From contig OX422221.1 in the NCBI GenBank assembly GCA_949130495.1, positions 481,295,659 to 481,359,658 of the forward strand: DNA of 64,000 nucleotides, in the 5' to 3' direction. Shown here piece by piece: positions 1 to 12,900 of this stretch. The notes below the pieces were generated by a model that ran no database searches, was not told the DNA's origin, and was given only the letters and a program-made list of their open reading frames with translations. Source of the stretch: Sambucus nigra. Its lineage: Eukaryota; Streptophyta; Magnoliopsida; Dipsacales; Adoxaceae. Positions within the stretch are counted from its first letter, which is position 1, and each line of letters begins with the position of its first letter. The position numbers were made by a program, and so were the translations under genes.

Positions 1-1020
1 ATTACATAATGATGTTTCCGTAAATGGTTTAATGCCTATTTGTTTACTCAAATTTTTTCTTTCATCATATCGAATTCCAACCCATTTGATTCTTTAGTAT
101 TTAGTGTGTTTTTATACGATTCATTATGTCTATTATATTAGATTGTTAACCTTGTCTAAATTTTCCTGTTCAGTGGCTACATCACCAATCAATCCTAATT
201 CTCAGTATTATCGTCACCAATCAATCCTACATTACAAGGAGCTTTATCATTGTCATTATTATCCATTAACCTTTTCCTATATTACAGATCTAACATATTT
301 GGATGCGCAATCTGAGGATATTATTCATGCCGATATTAATATCAACAACTTAATATGAATATGCCTTATAAATCCTGCCAACCTCAAGCATGGTAAGCTT
401 AAAATACAATTTTTCCACTTCAAAAAAATGTAGCAAAAATCATTGTTTGCATCTAATTGGTGGTTCATTTTTTCTTATTTTTTCCCTTGGTGTTCACATT
501 TAGGACTTCCAATCGAATTTGATCAGCTTAGGTTCAACCGGGTTAAAAAATTAAGTTTTAGAATCGAGCAAACTTCCCAAGATTTTCACAGACCATTGTT
601 GTCAAGCTTTGTAAGTTTTTTTTAAAGAACTCATATAATTAATTCGGAGTAAGCAATTTTGAATCCATTCATAGATTCTCAATGGGTTGTTGATTGAAAG
701 ATGATTATGGTGCCAAGTGTTTAGGAGATAAAATAACTAATTATAGCAATTTACGTCGGTTTCAGTAGTACTGTGAGAAACCAATAATAGAGAAAAATTT
801 AAAAGTAGTTGGCGGCGTTGGCAGAAATTATCACTTGGACATTGCCACATTGTTTACTATTAGTACATTGTATTCTATATATGTCAATTTTGTTTCATGG
901 CTCTTAAAGTGATGTTTGAGTTTTGTATTTGACTTTAGATGATCAATATGAAAATAATGTGAAAATTTTGTTGGTCTGGATTAAATTTCTGTACTTAGTT
1001 TGCTACGTTATTTGGACAGA
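1..1020. other. Unassigned AT-rich sequence
   Basis: I see no gene, RNA or recognisable element here. The longest open frames (84 and 60 codons) have no recognisable motif and are of chance size for such AT-rich DNA. The similarity of the 5' LTR of element A to its 3' LTR begins only near base 1021. These bases are therefore either an insertion in, or a replacement of, the front part of that LTR. It could also be host intergenic DNA brought next to a truncated LTR. Confidence 0.4.
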
Positions 1021-1659
1021 CTATTAGTATTGTTGAGGGGTGAGGTGTCCTCAAGAGAGTGTAGGACATTAACTTAAATATGAAGAGCATTTATGCATTT
1101 TAATTTCCCGCATTAATTTACTTGCTAAATATTTTCAAATATTTTGGGTTCTAACCCTTGCTATGAAATATTTTCAAAACCTTTTAGGTATCCATCCAGA
1201 GGGAAGCTAGAATTATTCTATTCCAGGGTTACACAGCTGCAGTATATGTGGATGTTGTGGGATACTTGCTTAGACGCCTATCTCATTCTCTCTAGGTATG
1301 GACATTTCAGTTGTACCGTTGGTCTTACACATTTATATTCAGTCTGGCATGTATTAGTATTCTCTTTTATACTTTGAACTTTGTTGGTTTGCTTGTAGTC
1401 GATGTTATTCGGCTAATACTTCTAGTAGACTTGTGGTATGATTTGTTTCTCTTTATATGTTGGTTATTTGAAATCGTATTGCGTTGTTGGTTTGGGTTTA
1501 GATGAAAAGATATAATTTGACACTATGTCTTTTGAATACTAGATGGTTAGAAAGTTTTTAAAAGTTTTAGACAGTGATGCTAATAATGAACTAGATGAGA
1601 TTCCTATTTAATTTAATATAGGACTGATCACCAAGTATTTTATTACGCGGGGTGTCAAA
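1021..1659 (+). repeat. Element A, 5' LTR (3' portion only)
   Basis: From GGGGTGAGGTGTCCTCAAG (about 1035) onward the sequence aligns with 17713-17994 and then with 44752-45051, the two halves of A's 3' LTR. Shared blocks include the stretch around 1187-1200 (CTTTTAGGT), the stretch around 1240-1340 and the end near 1575-1659 with CAGTGATGCTAATAATGAAC. The LTR ends in GTGTCAAA where relatives have GTGTCACA. It is followed two bases later by a tRNA-Met primer site. About 2 kb of the expected LTR is missing on the left or lies outside the window. Confidence 0.75.
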
Positions 1660-1661
1660 GA

Positions 1662-1673
1662 TGGTATCAGAGC
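1662..1673 (+). promoter_or_regulatory. Primer-binding site of element A (tRNA-iMet)
   Basis: TGGTATCAGAGC, complementary to the 3' end of plant initiator tRNA-Met, lies two bases after the LTR. It fixes the LTR/interior boundary and the plus orientation of element A. Confidence 0.85.
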
Positions 1674-2534
1674 ATTAGGTTCTAGTGTCTTTAGGATCTG
1701 TGTGGCTTTTCACATTTTAGCGTAGCATTCTTTGATATAGAACCTTAGTTTAGGGTTGTTGTATTCATTCACGTATGCGATTTACGTTTTCCTGCTATAA
1801 GGTATAGTTCATATGACTCAGATATAGTTTCGATTGAGCATGGCAGATCACACATCATAGACGATAAGCATGGAACGTAGAAGGATTGCAGGAGGGAGGA
1901 CAAAAAAAAAGCCATGGAATATTCTGGAAATAGTGAAGCAATAGGAGTCACCATAGTGTTTGAAATATTAAAGTTGTAGAAACTGCTGGAGAGCATTAGT
2001 TGCCCAAAAACGGTCGTGAAGGACGGTGGTGTAAGGTTAAAACCCCAAGTGTAGATGACAAGGGCTAAGGGTCGAAGAAGATTTTTCTTCTGGAGAAAAA
2101 TTCGCTAGGATTCGGGGAAGGTGCGGAAGGGTGATTTACCAATGGGTAGAGAATATCCAATTGGAGTCACAAATGTGGGGGAGTGTAGTGACACTCATGT
2201 CAAAATTTTGAGCAAAGTAGTTTGCTCTTAGAAGCAGTATGGGGTGATGGGAGCCAATCACCACATTCATGGGAGATACTGCAAATAATAAGGAATTTTG
2301 GGTGCGTATTATTATGAATCCTCTTACTCGAGGTTAAATAAAGAGGCAAGGAAAATTTCAGTAATCTTCCAAAAAGGTCGGACAGTGGCCGGATGGGAAG
2401 GAGAGTTGACGAAATTTGCAAACTTCGTAACCGATGAGAGGGATACGCAGAATCAAGTAGGGTTGCAAGTTAATAAGAGACCCATAAGTAGAATGTACCA
2501 GCAAGGATAGGAGATCTGGCTAGGATGACTGGTG
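1674..2534 (+). mobile_element. Element A interior, first part (non-coding)
   Basis: This is the front of A's interior. It aligns with the interior of element C from about 38673 to 39545, for example the block around 2215-2245 with AGCAGTATGGGGTGATGGGAG. No long frame survives; a 70-codon frame at 2298-2510 is of chance size. It probably descends from the gag region of a gypsy element. The interior is broken at 2534 by element B and resumes at 13031. The five bases TGGTG (2530-2534) are repeated at 13026-13030. Confidence 0.7.
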
Positions 2535-3660
2535 TGTAATACCCCGTATTTTTATGGCTTCTAAATTTAAGGATTTTTTAAATTTAATAGAGATAAATTA
2601 ATTTAATTTTAATCCGAAAAGTTATTTTAAATATTTACTAGCGTGACGAGAGTTAGTAATTATTGGAAATTTGTTGAATGTTACTGGATGAATATAGTAA
2701 TATATGAGATTTATTTTATAAAAAAGTTGTCACGTGTGAATAAAATGACAATTATGGAAATTAAGTCGGGACGCGCCTGTGTCGTGTCAGGACTAAATTA
2801 TTATTATAAAAAGTGAATAAATTATAAGTTTCTCGTATGGTCGTTTTGAGTGCGCCAAAGTGTCTGGAAGGGTCGAGATAGTCAAAATAATGTACCCCGG
2901 GGTTTAGTTTGGGTCTCGGGGAGTTTTTAGGCTTAATTAGTATCCCGAGAGGGCATTTTGGATATTTCGTAATTATGGGTAATTAAACCCACGAATTTGC
3001 TAGGGTTATATCAGATGGTAAGTGTTGTCTTCTAGGGTTAACAGAAAAAAAAACTAATGACGGCCATTGGAGAGGAAGAGGAGAAGCTTTCCAAGGAGTT
3101 CTAGGCCAAGAACTCCTCTGGTGGCATCGTCGTCACCGCCAAATGGTAGATAGCGCAACGAGGATCTCAACCACACCAAAATCTTCCACAAATCAGAACT
3201 TTGAATTTCAGGCAAGTATCTTTCTTTCTTTCTTTAATCAAGTTAATGATTTTTTTATATTAGTCTAGGGTTGATTAGAATTAGTGTTCTTGAAAGAAAA
3301 CATTAATTGGAGACAAAAATTACATGTTGTAGAGGTAAAGATTATATTATGGAAATCCATTTCACATGTAGAGGTTGAACCACGAATTTCCATGGTGTTT
3401 GTGATAGAAAATTTGGAAAAAGAATGGAAGAAACTAAGTTAAAGAAAGATATTAGGGTTCTTGAGATTTAGATAGATTTTACCCTTTTATTTTGTTATAG
3501 TTGATGAAAACTCGCATGTTTTACGTAAGATATTGTTTATATGGGTATACAACACTTGTAGTATAAGTGGTTGGGAGTTTGGGACTGAAACATGATGATT
3601 TGGATGAGTTTGGGGTAAGATTTATATAGCTGGGTTTTCTGCAGTTTCGCCATAACTGCT

Positions 3661-3740
3661 TGATCGATCGATCGAGCTCAGAGCATCGATCGATCGATAA
3701 ATCGATCGATCGACCCCATTTCATCGATCGATCGACCCCT
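3661..3740. repeat. Palindromic (ATCG)n blocks in B 5' LTR
   Basis: Four blocks of ATCGATCGATCGA-type sequence, each self-complementary, are separated by short spacers. The same arrangement recurs in the 3' LTR at 11077-11153 with one block changed to CGATAGACC. It is a CpG- and GATC-dense island in an otherwise AT-rich LTR. Confidence 0.85.
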
Positions 3741-4171
3741 CCTGGAAAATTGCATTTTTGCTCGTGTTAGCTTAATCCGATTTTATGCGTAGTAAATCTT
3801 GATTAGGGTTGCTAGAACATAATAGAACATAAAAAGGACCATTAGGGTCAAGATAAACCCCGTTAAGTGGGACTTTAATGTGAAGGGAAATAAAGGGTAA
3901 ACGGGGAGATATTCATACTCAGAAAATCATACGTGCGTTGATTTAATAATCGAAATGTCTAGGAAGTTGGATTAGAAGGTGAGTGAGAGCCTACTGAAAT
4001 TGTACTTAGATAAAGCGAATACTTCGAGCGACGAGAAGTGAGTTTAGAATAACTTAATTACGAGAATAAAATGAATGAGTCCGTTATACGAGATAATCGA
4101 GTAAAATGTGTAATAACGGATAATTATAATTATGGGTCGTGAGCACACCTAATTTAATAATGTGGATTTGA

Positions 4172-4175
<4 letters not shown>

Positions 4176-4259
<84 letters not shown>
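4176..4259. repeat. (TA)n microsatellite in B 5' LTR
   Basis: About 40 TA repeats. The matching place in the 3' LTR (about 11587-11602) has only ACATATATAAATATG, so the tract grew after the element inserted. Confidence 0.95.
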
Positions 4260-4261
<2 letters not shown>

Positions 4262-5685
4262 CGGTGTGATTGTGCATATATTATTTATGTGTAAAAATCG
4301 TACTCGAGCTACTTGCTATCACGGGGGTTTCCGCGCCGGGACAGTCTTATCTCGATGGGACCTTTATGGGGGATATTGACTTGTACCCTAGAATATAGGA
4401 TTCCTTGGTACAGGCTATCTGATTGATAGTCAGACGGTCCTAAGAGATGTGAGGGTATGTGCTGACCTCTTAGGACTGGGAACTATGCTTCGCCTCCATT
4501 TGTATGTGTTTTGTGTTAATACAGTTCGAGAGTGATTCCGAACTAGTATTCCCTTAGTACGAGTGATACGGGGACTTGATAGCAGAGTATGCCATCACCA
4601 TAGTTTTTATGTGGGGTGCCGTTAGTATATATATATATATATTATATGAGTGATTAGTATATATATACTTATTTATGGAAACTTTGCACCATAGATTTTA
4701 TGTGGGGTGCCGTTTGTATATATATTATACGTGTAACTAATATATATACGTATATCTATATGGGAACTTTATACTGTGCATATAAGTAGTTAAGAAATGA
4801 ATAAATGTTTCACCTCACTATAAGTATTCGAAAATGTTATAATGATACGGAATTATTCTAAATAACGTAAGAAATCTTGAAGAGATATATTTTCTAAAGT
4901 GAATATCATAACCTAAATTTCACTTGTTAAGACTTATGGAGAATAAGTTAGAGAGATACATGAGATTCATTAGTACGGTAGACATGCACACTAGATGAGA
5001 GGTGAGAATTCTCACGAGAGTGTCGCATACTAATATGATTGTTGCATTAGCCGGTAAGCATCTTAAATACTTGCTAAACTATTTTAAAATTGTTTTACAA
5101 TCGGGCTCTGACCCGTTTGCTGTTATATTTGCTCTCTTGTGTATATATATATGTATTACAGGTGCCCAGCCACAGGGGTGTCATGCTTAGGATTCTTTGG
5201 ATGGAACGTGCTGTAGCTTTTGTGGGAGTTGCAGGACATTGCTTAAACGACTTCATTGTTAACTCCACTTCTAGTTCAGTTTTATCCAGTGGGGCATGTG
5301 TCGCCTTTTCCATTATTTAGTTGGTTTTGCATACATTGTAATTTCTTTACTTTCAGTATCTTTACTTCGGGACTTATTACTGTTTTCCTTTAGTGTTTTA
5401 AAGTTGGGATTTGTTATTGATGGTTAAACTCTTGAATGTTCATTTTTTATTCTTACTTAGTATGTGACTCTTAAAATGTTAATGGTCAAAGGTTTTATAA
5501 TTGGATTTAATAAAATGGAAATAAGGTTTTAAATGGTTTTGACACTTAGCTTAATTAATCAGGGTTTTTGAATTTGAAAATTTTAATTTGCAACAGTGAT
5601 GCTAATAATGAACCAACTGTTCACCTCCATTATAATTTAATAAAGGATTGATCGCCCGGTATTTAATTAGGCGGGGTGTCGCAAG

Positions 5686-5697
5686 TGGTATCAGAGC
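5686..5697 (+). promoter_or_regulatory. Primer-binding site of element B (tRNA-iMet)
   Basis: A perfect TGGTATCAGAGC lies two bases after the LTR end. It gives the plus orientation of B. Confidence 0.9.
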
Positions 5698-8600
5698 ATC
5701 AGGTTCTAGTGTCCTTTAGGATCTGTGCGGCTTATTATGCTTTCAGTGTTGCTTTGTTTGATATAGAGCCCTATGTTTAGGATTGTCAATTTCTTTGATG
5801 AGATTCTGTTCCCCTGCGATAAGGTATATACATTAGTGAATTCTAATTTCGTTCGGATGTGTTCGTGTGCCGAGCGATGACATATGTCAGAAGAGGACCG
5901 TTAAGTGGACATCAGGAGGCAGGGCTCAGTTGAGGTTGTAAAATATATTCGAGGATGATGACCGTAGTAAAGGTCACCTCCATTATGGCACGAGAAGCCA
6001 AGACTAGAAAGGTGACTAAGGCGCAACCATGATTTCCAAATGCTGCTATAGTCGAATGAGGTGAGAGAGTAACCTCACCCAACGTATTACAAAAATGTGT
6101 CGAGAACTGTCAGTGGCAATTCTAGAAACGCGGGAATTACGTGTGTTTACCAAAGGAGGTAAAGTACCCAAAGGTTTAGATATAGGACGGAGTGTGGCTA
6201 AGTGAAAGCGAAAATTTAGAGAAAATTTTCTTGGATGTCCGGACGAAGTTATAATGATGGGAGTCAACCACCAATTTTAGAAGTGGAACGCTATGTCTAT
6301 AGGAGAACCTTAGGTACAGTGTTGACCGTATGTTCCTTCATCAAATGTTCAGGATTAGAAGTGAACGTTGTCCTGAACTCATCACATGAGGACCTGATAG
6401 AGGTCCATTTGTGAATATGAATCTTAACCGTTAGCGAATTTTGTATCGGAAGATGTATATACAAGTGGAGGAAACGACTCCAAGTGGGAAATCGACTCAA
6501 CACTCAAAGAGGAAATCCTGATGGATGGCCAATTCAGAGGTTGACAATGTCGTATTTTGTCAATAAAGATGATAATGCTCCTTTGTGTGGGAAGCTAAAA
6601 GAATCGAAGAATTTAGTCGAGAATAAGACTGAATACAACGGTGGTGGTGTAGCACCACAAAGGGGTGTGGATACACATCAGGGGACCCATTTAAATGATT
6701 CGGATAGTTAAATTCTTACCAAGTGATAGTAAATTCAGTAAGGACTATTATAGACAGTGACATGTTCTTTAGGGCCTAAAAGGCTAAGGGAATAACCGGG
6801 GTATCCAACAAGAATCGAGTCTACTAAAGTCCGAGAGAAGGACAATCCTAACATGGTTAGTAGGATAGGTGATAAGTGGATTATGTGTTGAGGTATTTTG
6901 TGGGGAGTGAAATCGCACGCGATAATATTTTCCGAAGTGAGTAAAGGGACAAGAATACGGTGCCTAGTAAAAGACAACGATTAAAGTAGTTTTGTTTTGG
7001 TTTGGGCAGACGTGTTACGTCCGAAAATCATTTGTGCAGTCAAGACGATTGGCATGGTGGAAGTAAAAGTTGTATTCTCAGAGGATGAGGCATGTTTATG
7101 TGACACAAGCGAGTCACTATATTTTGTTCATTGCTAGATTAGCATGTGAGACGAGTTTAATGCGTATAATTATAAACGTTATTATTATGTGAATATTTTT
7201 CCCTAGTGTAGCGGGATTTTTCTTTAGTGCTATCCGCGATGGATGAATGAGTATATTAACAGTGTTATGTATCTTATTGAGGTTAATCGTTGTAGTGATG
7301 TGATACGCGAGTATGATATTATCTTTGTTACAACGTTATAGAAATGGTTAGTACGATAGTGGGCAATTATTGCAAGGCTATCGGAGTGGTTGCATTAGTG
7401 CAACATGTTTTTGTTCTAGCAAGGCTTAACTTGCAAGAAGTTTGGACTCGCACTTATATTATCTATCGTAGAGACTTCGGAGGGGATAGTGGGCTCGAGA
7501 TATTCGATACTGATGTATGTATGGACTTTGTCATTATGATTCAGTATGTATCGGGTTTACTGTTGGGCGAAAAGATTTAACTCAGTATTATGTTTAGCAC
7601 TCAGGACTTGGTGATAGAAAGAGTGCATTGTTATATCTATCCTCTAGAGATGTGGGAGTTAAGAGTTATACCCCTATTATTAGGAAAAACGATTTCGAGA
7701 ATTCCGATTGTATGTGTTCGAAGTTTATGGAATGCAATTACCACCAACCAATCTGAACGATAGTGCAATTGGTGAAATGTTCTTTATTAAGTGTAATTAC
7801 AGGAGGAAATGTAACTTTTCTGTCGAGAGACGGAATAAAGGGGTACATGCTATGGACGAAGGACCTAACGGATTTCGATAACCGACAGTGCTAGGTAGTA
7901 GTGTATCGGGGGGGTTCCTTGTTTGGATTTTGCTTTGCGAGACATCCCACGCATGAAACTTAGCGTAAGGTTGGAATTATGGAGATGTTTGGTCATTAGT
8001 CCGTGAGTTCGGTACCTCGGTTGTACTAGGGGTAGGTAATTATATCTATAAGTTAGAAGTTGAATTATGATTTAAGGCCAGTGGGGCCGGTTATGTGGTA
8101 AGAAAGCATTGAAAGTTATCTCCACGAGTTGAGGGGTGGAACGATGAGAAGGAGGATTTAAAAATTTTGATTTCTAGGGTGATTGAGAGTATCCAAGTGT
8201 TGTAACCGGGTTCAGAACACAAGGTAAATAAAGTGTTGGGATGATTTTTAGCATGGATTATCTTAAAAGAATTTTATTATACAAAAGAGATGATTTGTAT
8301 TTATTTTGATGAATAGAACGTTAGTGATTTATTTTGGTTGTTGTACCTATTTGGGAAAATTGTTGTACTTATCTGAAGAAGTTTGAGAATTGTTGTTCCT
8401 CTTTTGTTGTCATGAAATTTGAATGCCCTATTCCTTATATTTTGTTGGATTTAGTTAGTTCTACAGATGAGTAGCGCACCGTTCTCTCTCCCAGGGCGGT
8501 CGGGGTGTTACAAAATGTGGGCATCTTGGTTAGCTGATGTTAAAATCGTCCGAGTTGAAGGGACGTGGTAATAGACGTGTGAAATATATGTTTATGGGAC

Positions 8601-9985
8601 TAGCATAACGAAGTGGAAGTGATAGAGTGGATTAAACGTCACATGAGGGGCGATAATCTATATATAAGTGTGTAATTATAATAACACACCCTAATTTGAT
8701 TGGAAGGCTGAGGGAAGACATTTAAGAAGGGGTATTCCTTGAATATAGTAGAATTTAATTATTATGAAGAACACTCATATGGAGTTGTTATTAGTCAAGT
8801 GTGAGACCGACTTGCGCATATAAAGAGTGATGATGTTAGTATGGTATAAAAGATCTAGAAGTGCGCATCGTGTAGAAAAGAGCACGGGTCGGAACTTTCG
8901 GCATACACCAAGGAAGGAAGGGGAGTATTACGTGTCACTTAATGGGAGAAATTTCAAGGAAAAATCGATGTTTAGCGGGACGTAGTGAGTAGTCTCTACA
9001 TGCACCGCCCATAGGTAAGGTTCGGTTGGAAGAGGAGAATCAACCAGAGAATTTTGTGTTTACCGACAATTCCTGTAATTGGAAGAGGTTGGTAAAGTCA
9101 GTAAAGTTCTTGTATGGGTTACCATCCTCAAAACAAGGTCAAGGGTTCATCCAAACATGTGAATTAAGTCGCCCAAGAAGGAAGTGATTGATATTCCTGT
9201 GGGGTGATTTACAATATTAACTAGTGTGCCCCAGACTTCCTTTGAAAGGAAGGATCGCGCCATTACATAGTCCGGCACATTATTTATTTCTGAATCGGGA
9301 TGAGATTTGTGAATCCCACCTTTGATATGGGATTTCAAGAACCAGTGGAGATAAGGTTTCGTTTCGAGTAGAATGTATCACCCTTAGCCAGGGAATAGGT
9401 GCACGGTGATTAAAGATTAGTGGATCCACGTGAAGGAAATTTTGGAATCTGGGTACGGTGATTTCAGGAGTGCTCTATAGAAGCACTCGTACCTGTTTGT
9501 CGTATACGAGGTGCTTATTAAGGTTTTGGTGTGGAAGAATTCTACATCCGTATGTTTAGAGGTGAGTGGATAATCAGAATTTTGGATCGGTCGAGAATAA
9601 TCCGATAACTATGGTGGAATTCCACGACTGTTTTAGGCGAACAAGAGTGGTCAAATGTTCGTATGGTTTTCTTTAGAATGAGAGTTTTGTATATAAATAA
9701 ATCCGAGTAGTTGTCATATAGTGAGGTGCGGCCTCCCAATGATAGTGAGATAATGGAAATTTATAATGTATAGGCGTGACCTATGCGAATGTTGTCGGTT
9801 AGGAGCACCATGTGAAGTGTCTCTAATGAGAATGTTAATTAAGCTTGCTGTGAGGCGGGGGCTATAGTGATTAAGCGCCTTACCATATAGATAATTTGCG
9901 TACTGAAAAGATATCCAGAATTGTTCTACCAAGTAGGCCTTATTTTTTGAATTTCGGGACGAAATTTCATTATTAGGGGGAAGTA
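5698..9985 (+). pseudogene. Element B interior with decayed gypsy gag-pol traces
   Basis: 4.3 kb without usable frames. The first 200 bases resemble the interiors of A and C. Near 7093-7131 one frame reads CLCDTSESLYFV, which lines up with the aspartic protease pattern of gypsy elements (L-F-D-S/T-G-A-T-H-S-F-I) with several changes. Around 7565-7640 a block resembles the stretch after the protease in A and C (AGATTTAACTC...GTGATAG). I recognise no reverse transcriptase or integrase motif. The interior ends in a purine-rich stretch directly before the 3' LTR, as expected for plus-strand priming. Confidence 0.55.
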
Positions 9986-12900
9986 TGTAATACCCCGTAT
10001 TTTTATGACTTTTAAATTTAAGGATTTATTAAATTTAATTGAGATAAATTAATTTAATTTTAATCCGGAAAGTTGTTTTAAATATTTACTAGCGTGACGA
10101 GAGTTAGTAATTATTGGAAATTTGTTGAATGTTACTGGATGAGTATAGTAATATATGAGATTTATTTTATAAAAAAAATGGTCACGTGTGAATAAAATGA
10201 GAATTATGGAAATTAAGTCGGGACGCGCCTGTGTCGTGTCAGGACTAAATTATTATTATAAAAAGTGAATAAATTATAAGTTTCTCGTATGGTCGACATA
10301 GTCAAAATAATGTACCCGGGGGTTTAGTTTGGGTCTCGGGGTATTTTTAGGCTTAATTAGTATCCCGGGAGGGCATTTTGGACATTTCGTAATTATGGGT
10401 AATTAAACCCACGAATTTGCTAGGGTTATATCATATGGTAAGTGTTGTCTTCTAGGGTTAACATAAACAAAAACTAATGACGGCCATTGGAGAGGAAGAG
10501 GAGAAGCTTTCCAAGGAGTTCTAGGCCAAGAACTCCTCTGGTGGCACCACCGTCACCGCCAAATGGTAGATCGCGCAACGAGGATCTCAACCACACCAAA
10601 TTCTTCCACAAATCAGAACTTTGAATTTCAGGCAAGTATCTATCTTTCTTTAATCAAGTTAATGCTTCTTTTATATTAGTCTAGGGTTGATTAGAATTAG
10701 TGTTCTTGAAAGAAAACATTAATTGGAGACAAAAATTACATGTTGTAGAGGTAAAGATTATATTCTGGAAATCCATTTCACATGTAGAGGTTGAACCACG
10801 AATTTCCATGGTGTTAGTGATAGAAAATTTGGAAAAAGAATGGAAGAAACTAAGTTAAAGAAAGATATTAGGGTTCTTGAGATTTAGATAGATTTTACCC
10901 TTTTATTTTGTTATAGTTGATGAAAACTCGCATGTTTTACGTAAGATATTGTTTATATGGGTATAAAACACTTGTAGTATAAGTGGTTGGGAGTTTGGGA
11001 CTGAAACATGATGATTTGGATGAGTTTGGGGTAAGATTTCCGTAGCTGGGTTTTCTGCAGTTTCGCCATAACTGCTTGATCGATCGATCGAGCCCAGAGC
11101 ATCGATCGATCGATAAATCGATCGATAGACCCCATTTCATCGATCGATCGACCCCTCCTGGAAAATTGCTTTTTTGCTCGTGTTAGCTTAATCCGATTTT
11201 ATGCATAGTAAATCTTGATTAGGGTTGCTAGAACATAATGGAACATAAAAAGGACCAGTAGGGTCAAGATAAATCCCGTTGAGTGGGACTTTAATGTGAA
11301 GGGAAATAAAGGGTAAATGGGGAGATATTCATACTCAGAAAATCATACGTGCGTTGATTTAATAATCGAAATGTCTAGGAAGTTGGATTAGAAGGTGAGT
11401 GAGAGCCTACTGAAATTGTACTTAGGTAAAGAGAATACTTCAAGCGACGAGAAGTGAGTTTAGAATAACTTAATTACGAGAACAAAATGAACGAGTCCGT
11501 TATACGAGATAATCGAGTAAAATGTGTAATAACGGATAATTATAATTATGGGTCGTGAGCGCACCTAATTTAATAATGTGGATGTGAATACATATATAAA
11601 TATGACGGTGTGATTGTGCATATATTATTTCTGTTTAAAAATCATACTCGACCTACTTGCTATCACGGGGGTTTCCGCGCCGGGACAGTCTTATCTCGAT
11701 GGGACCTTTACGGGGGATATTGACTTGTACCCTAGAACATAGGATTCCTTGGTACAGGCTATCTGATTGATAGTCTGACGGTCCTAAGAGACGTGAGGGT
11801 ATGTGCTGACCTCTTAGGACTGGGACTATGCTTCGCCTCCATTTGTATGTGTTTTGTGTTAATACAGTTCGAGAGTGATTCCGAACTAGTATTCCGTTAG
11901 TACGAGTGATACGGGGACTTGATAGCAGAGTATGCCAGCACCATAGTTTTTATGTGGGGTGCCGTTAGTATATATATATTATATGAGTGATTAGTATATA
12001 TATACTTATTTATGGAAACTTTGCACCATAGATTTTATGTGGGGTGCCGTTTGTATATATATTATATGTGTAATTAATATATATACGTATATCTATATGG
12101 GAACTTTATACTGTGCGTATAAGTAGTTAAGAAATGAATAAATGTTTCACCTCACTATAAGTATTCGAAAACGTTATAACGATACGGAATTATTCTAAAT
12201 AGTGTAAAAAATCTTGAAGAGATATATTTTCTAAAATGAATATCATAACCTAAATTTCACGTGTTAAGACTTATGGTGAATAAGTTAGAGAGATCTATGA
12301 GATTCATTAGTACGGTAGACATGCACACTAGATGAGAGGTGAGAATTCTCACGAGAGTGTCGCATACTAATATGATTGTTGCATTAGCCGGTAAGCATCT
12401 AAAATACTTGCTAAACTATTTTAAAACTGTTTTACAATCGGGCTCTGACACATTTGCTGTTATCTCTGCTCTCTTGTGTATATATATATATGTATTACAG
12501 GTGCCCAGCCACAGGGGTGTCATGCTTAGGATTCTTTGGATGGAACGTGCTGTAGATTTTATGGGAGTTACAGGCCATTGCTTAGACGACTTCATTGTTG
12601 ACTCCACTTATAGTTCAGTTTTATTCAGTGGGGCATGTGTCGCCCTTTTCCATTATTTAGTTGGTTTTGTCAGACATTGTAATTTATTTACTTTCAGTAT
12701 CTTTACTTCGGGACTTATTACTGTTTTCCTTTAGTGTTTTAAAGTTGTGATTTGTTATTGATGGTTAAACTCTTGAATGTTCATTTTTTTATTCTTACTT
12801 AATGTGTGACTCTTAAAATGTTAATGGTCAAAGGTTTTATAATTTGATTTAATAAAATGGATATAAGGTTTTAAATGGTTTTGACACTTAGCTTAATTAA

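Larger units (their letters stand above)
2535..5683 (+). repeat. Element B, 5' LTR
   Basis: 3,149 bp, starting TGTAATACCCCG and ending GGGGTGTCGCA (the other copy ends GTCACA). It is nearly identical to 9986-13025. The two copies differ mainly by a long (TA)n tract at 4176-4259 and about 30 bp near 2845-2877, both lacking from the 3' copy. An internal duplication of roughly 90-100 bp (blocks beginning near 4598 and 4691, each with TATGTGGGGTGCCGTT) is present in both LTRs. Frames of 60-76 codons here are not believable genes. Confidence 0.9.

Noticed and set aside
1662..1673. tRNA gene
   Set aside because: Only the 12-base primer complement is present; no tRNA body or promoter boxes.
12339..12734. 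131-codon plus-strand frame in B's 3' LTR
   Set aside because: The equivalent frame in the 5' LTR is broken after about 60 codons although the LTRs are nearly identical, and there is no motif.
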